This document shows, in pieces, positions 62,673 through 64,000 of a stretch of 64,000 bases of DNA (positions within the stretch are counted from its first letter, which is position 1; each line of letters starts with the position of its first letter). Both the position numbers and the translations under genes were made by a program. The stretch comes from Aquimarina algicola (GTDB taxonomy: Bacteria > Bacteroidota > Bacteroidia > Flavobacteriales > Flavobacteriaceae), in the NCBI RefSeq assembly GCF_006443095.1, contig NZ_VFWZ01000002.1, positions 62,001 through 126,000 of the forward strand, given 5' to 3'. A model generated the notes under the pieces. It was not told where the DNA came from. It searched no databases and worked only from the letters and a program-made list of their open reading frames with translations.

Positions 62673-63191
62673 TTATAAGCTGGCTTTTTTAAATTGATGC
62701 TTTTTCCATTCCAATATTATTGAATTCAATAAAATCAGAAGAGAGCCGACCACTACAGAAACATCAGCCATATTAAAAATTCCAGTATGTAAAAAACCAT
62801 ATTCTAAATACATAAAGTCTGTCACTGAGTTAAATACTATTCTATCATAAATATTTCCAATACCACCCCCAATAATAAAAGAGAATCCGATGAGATTAAG
62901 TTTTGAAACCTTATTTTCTTTAACAATATAAATGAACATAAAAAGAAGAACTAGTAAAGGCAGAGCTTGTAAAAAAATTATCTTTAAGTTAGGAGTTAGG
63001 TTTTCTCCTAAACTCAGAGCCGCTCCAGTATTCTCCACTTTAGTCAAAATGAAGTTATCACCAATCACTTTTACAGTTTCATTTTCAGAAATTTCCTTTC
63101 TAACCTTTTCTTTTGTGATCTGATCACAGCTTATATTACCGAAAATTATGATTAAAGAAACAAATATTTTAATCAGTCTTTTTACTTTCAT
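62673..63191 (-). CDS. lspA: Signal peptidase II
   Basis: A 172-residue lipoprotein signal peptidase. Visible features are ENTGAALSLG (about 53-62), IGGGIGNIYDRI with catalytic Asp116, and FNMADVSVV with Asp143, plus four membrane helices. It cleaves the signal peptide of diacylated prolipoproteins, many of which are encoded nearby. The N-terminus (FGNISCDQITKE) lacks an early conserved Asp-Lys pair in its usual form. Whether it is the only copy in the genome cannot be seen. Single gene. Confidence 0.85.
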   Translation of the reverse strand: MKVKRLIKIFVSLIIIFGNISCDQITKEKVRKEISENETVKVIGDNFILTKVENTGAALSLGENLTPNLKIIFLQALPLLVLLFMFIYIVKENKVSKLNLIGFSFIIGGGIGNIYDRIVFNSVTDFMYLEYGFLHTGIFNMADVSVVVGSLLILLNSIILEWKKHQFKKASL

Positions 63192-63384
63192 AGTTTTATT
63201 CTTTCTTGCATACTTGTAACATTTAATATATGTATCCTAACAGTACAAAATGTTACTCTTACTTATCGACTTTGCTCTACATTGATTACTAATCATTTTT
63301 CGTCTCGGCAAACATTAAAACTACAATCCTCATTTGATTAACCGTTTAATTGCTATGATCACATACATTGCTGTTAACAGTTTT

Positions 63385-64000
63385 TCAATGCTTTTTATTT
63401 GTCTTTACTCTTATTTTCTTTTCTATTTTATCTAAGTCGGCTTTGTACGTCTCCCATTCAAAGTTACCGGTTTTTTTAACCAAATCTAAGGCTATTTTGT
63501 AATTGTCTTTTGCTTTTTGTAATTCGCCAAGATTTTCATACGCCATACCCAAAAGGGAATAGGCATCATAAGAATTAGGACGCTCTTTTAAGTTTACTTT
63601 AAAAACATCAACGGCATAGGGTTTTAGATCTTCTATCTTCAATAAGTCATAACCCAAATCTATTAATGCACTTTCATTAGAGATTTCAAACCCATAAGTT
63701 TTGGAAGCATCATCAAAATGATTTAATACATTTTCAATAGCTTTTTTTGGACCTCCTTGTGCCATAATGGCTCTTTTGGTCTTAAATCTTTTGAACTGTA
63801 TAATTGGCTCAAATATGTATCGTAAACCAAAAAATACCGAAGGTAACCCCACAGAAAGGTGTGACTCTTCTGGCATATGATGGTATTTAAATCGAAGACT
63901 TGTGTTTTTATTGGTATTAATATAATTCTCAAAATCTCCACCTAATTTAATAATATTACCCCGCATATTACCCGCAATTTCGGTAGCTAAAGTCATATAA
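63385..64000 (-). CDS. C-terminal part of an esterase-D-like hydrolase with TPR repeats (5' truncated at window edge)
   Basis: An open frame stops at 63385 and runs off the right edge; the ATG at 63996 is probably not the true start, since a Tyr codon precedes it in frame. The visible 205 residues begin in the esterase domain: SLRFKYHHMPEESHLSVGLPSVFFGLRYIF resembles the His-containing C-terminal part of PF00756-type esterases. Two to three TPR motifs follow (SYDAYSLLGMAYENLGELQKAKDNYKIALDLVKK). Related to the esterase at 34446, with a TPR tail. The N-terminal catalytic Ser lies outside the window. Confidence 0.78.
   Translation of the reverse strand, partial: YMTLATEIAGNMRGNIIKLGGDFENYINTNKNTSLRFKYHHMPEESHLSVGLPSVFFGLRYIFEPIIQFKRFKTKRAIMAQGGPKKAIENVLNHFDDASKTYGFEISNESALIDLGYDLLKIEDLKPYAVDVFKVNLKERPNSYDAYSLLGMAYENLGELQKAKDNYKIALDLVKKTGNFEWETYKADLDKIEKKIRVKTNKKH

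Overview
This 64-kb window is chromosomal DNA of an AT-rich marine Bacteroidetes bacterium, most likely of the family Flavobacteriaceae (an Aquimarina-like genus is my guess from general resemblance, not from a search). The reasons are low GC, TAnnTTTG-type promoter boxes, weak Shine-Dalgarno signals, many Bacteroidetes-style lipoproteins, a three-gene b558-type succinate dehydrogenase, a propeller-type LytS kinase and an abundance of AraC regulators. I saw no rRNA, tRNA, CRISPR array, transposase or phage structural gene.

Region 1 (1-5.6 kb): the tail of a probable TetR regulator, a perfect 14-bp palindrome and a two-gene unit (membrane protein, DUF4442 protein). Then come the ribosome-assembly GTPases Der and Era around a choice-of-anchor I lipoprotein.

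Region 2 (5.7-10.9 kb): a compact plus-strand light-response/DNA-repair operon. It holds a 44-residue DUF2256 zinc-ribbon-like protein, a DASH cryptochrome, an iron-sulfur (6-4) photolyase-like protein, a third divergent photolyase/cryptochrome, a TIGR03643 protein and a DUF2452 protein. An inverted repeat surrounds its putative -7 box.

Region 3 (11-24.3 kb): a TetR regulator and an extra FabF-type ketoacyl synthase, each preceded by the same ATATACC-N4-GGTATAT operator. They are followed by a Crp/Fnr regulator, RidA, an AraC-GyrI regulator with an epimerase, an AGCS symporter, a 0.7-kb noncoding stretch of shuffled short repeats, a SpoU methyltransferase and a leaderless muramidase. Next is a secreted protein whose upstream region has two ACGAATTCTAA direct repeats 21 bp apart, beside a LytS/LytTR two-component pair that could read them.

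Region 4 (24.4-33.6 kb): SLC13 permease with a universal stress protein, a ROK kinase, a fascin-like lipoprotein, sdhCAB and a small K+ channel.

Region 5 (33.6-64 kb): about thirty mostly unrelated genes, nearly all on the minus strand, singly or in pairs. They include hydrolases, MBL, DinB, TPR, SMI1/KNR4, DKNYY, LRR-DUF1963, retropepsin-like, GrpB, HD, three AraC regulators, an LspA and many orphan lipoproteins. Several spacers share related short repeats placed just after stop codons or just before starts. The layout resembles an accumulation or cassette region, and the repeats are the best lead to something not yet described.
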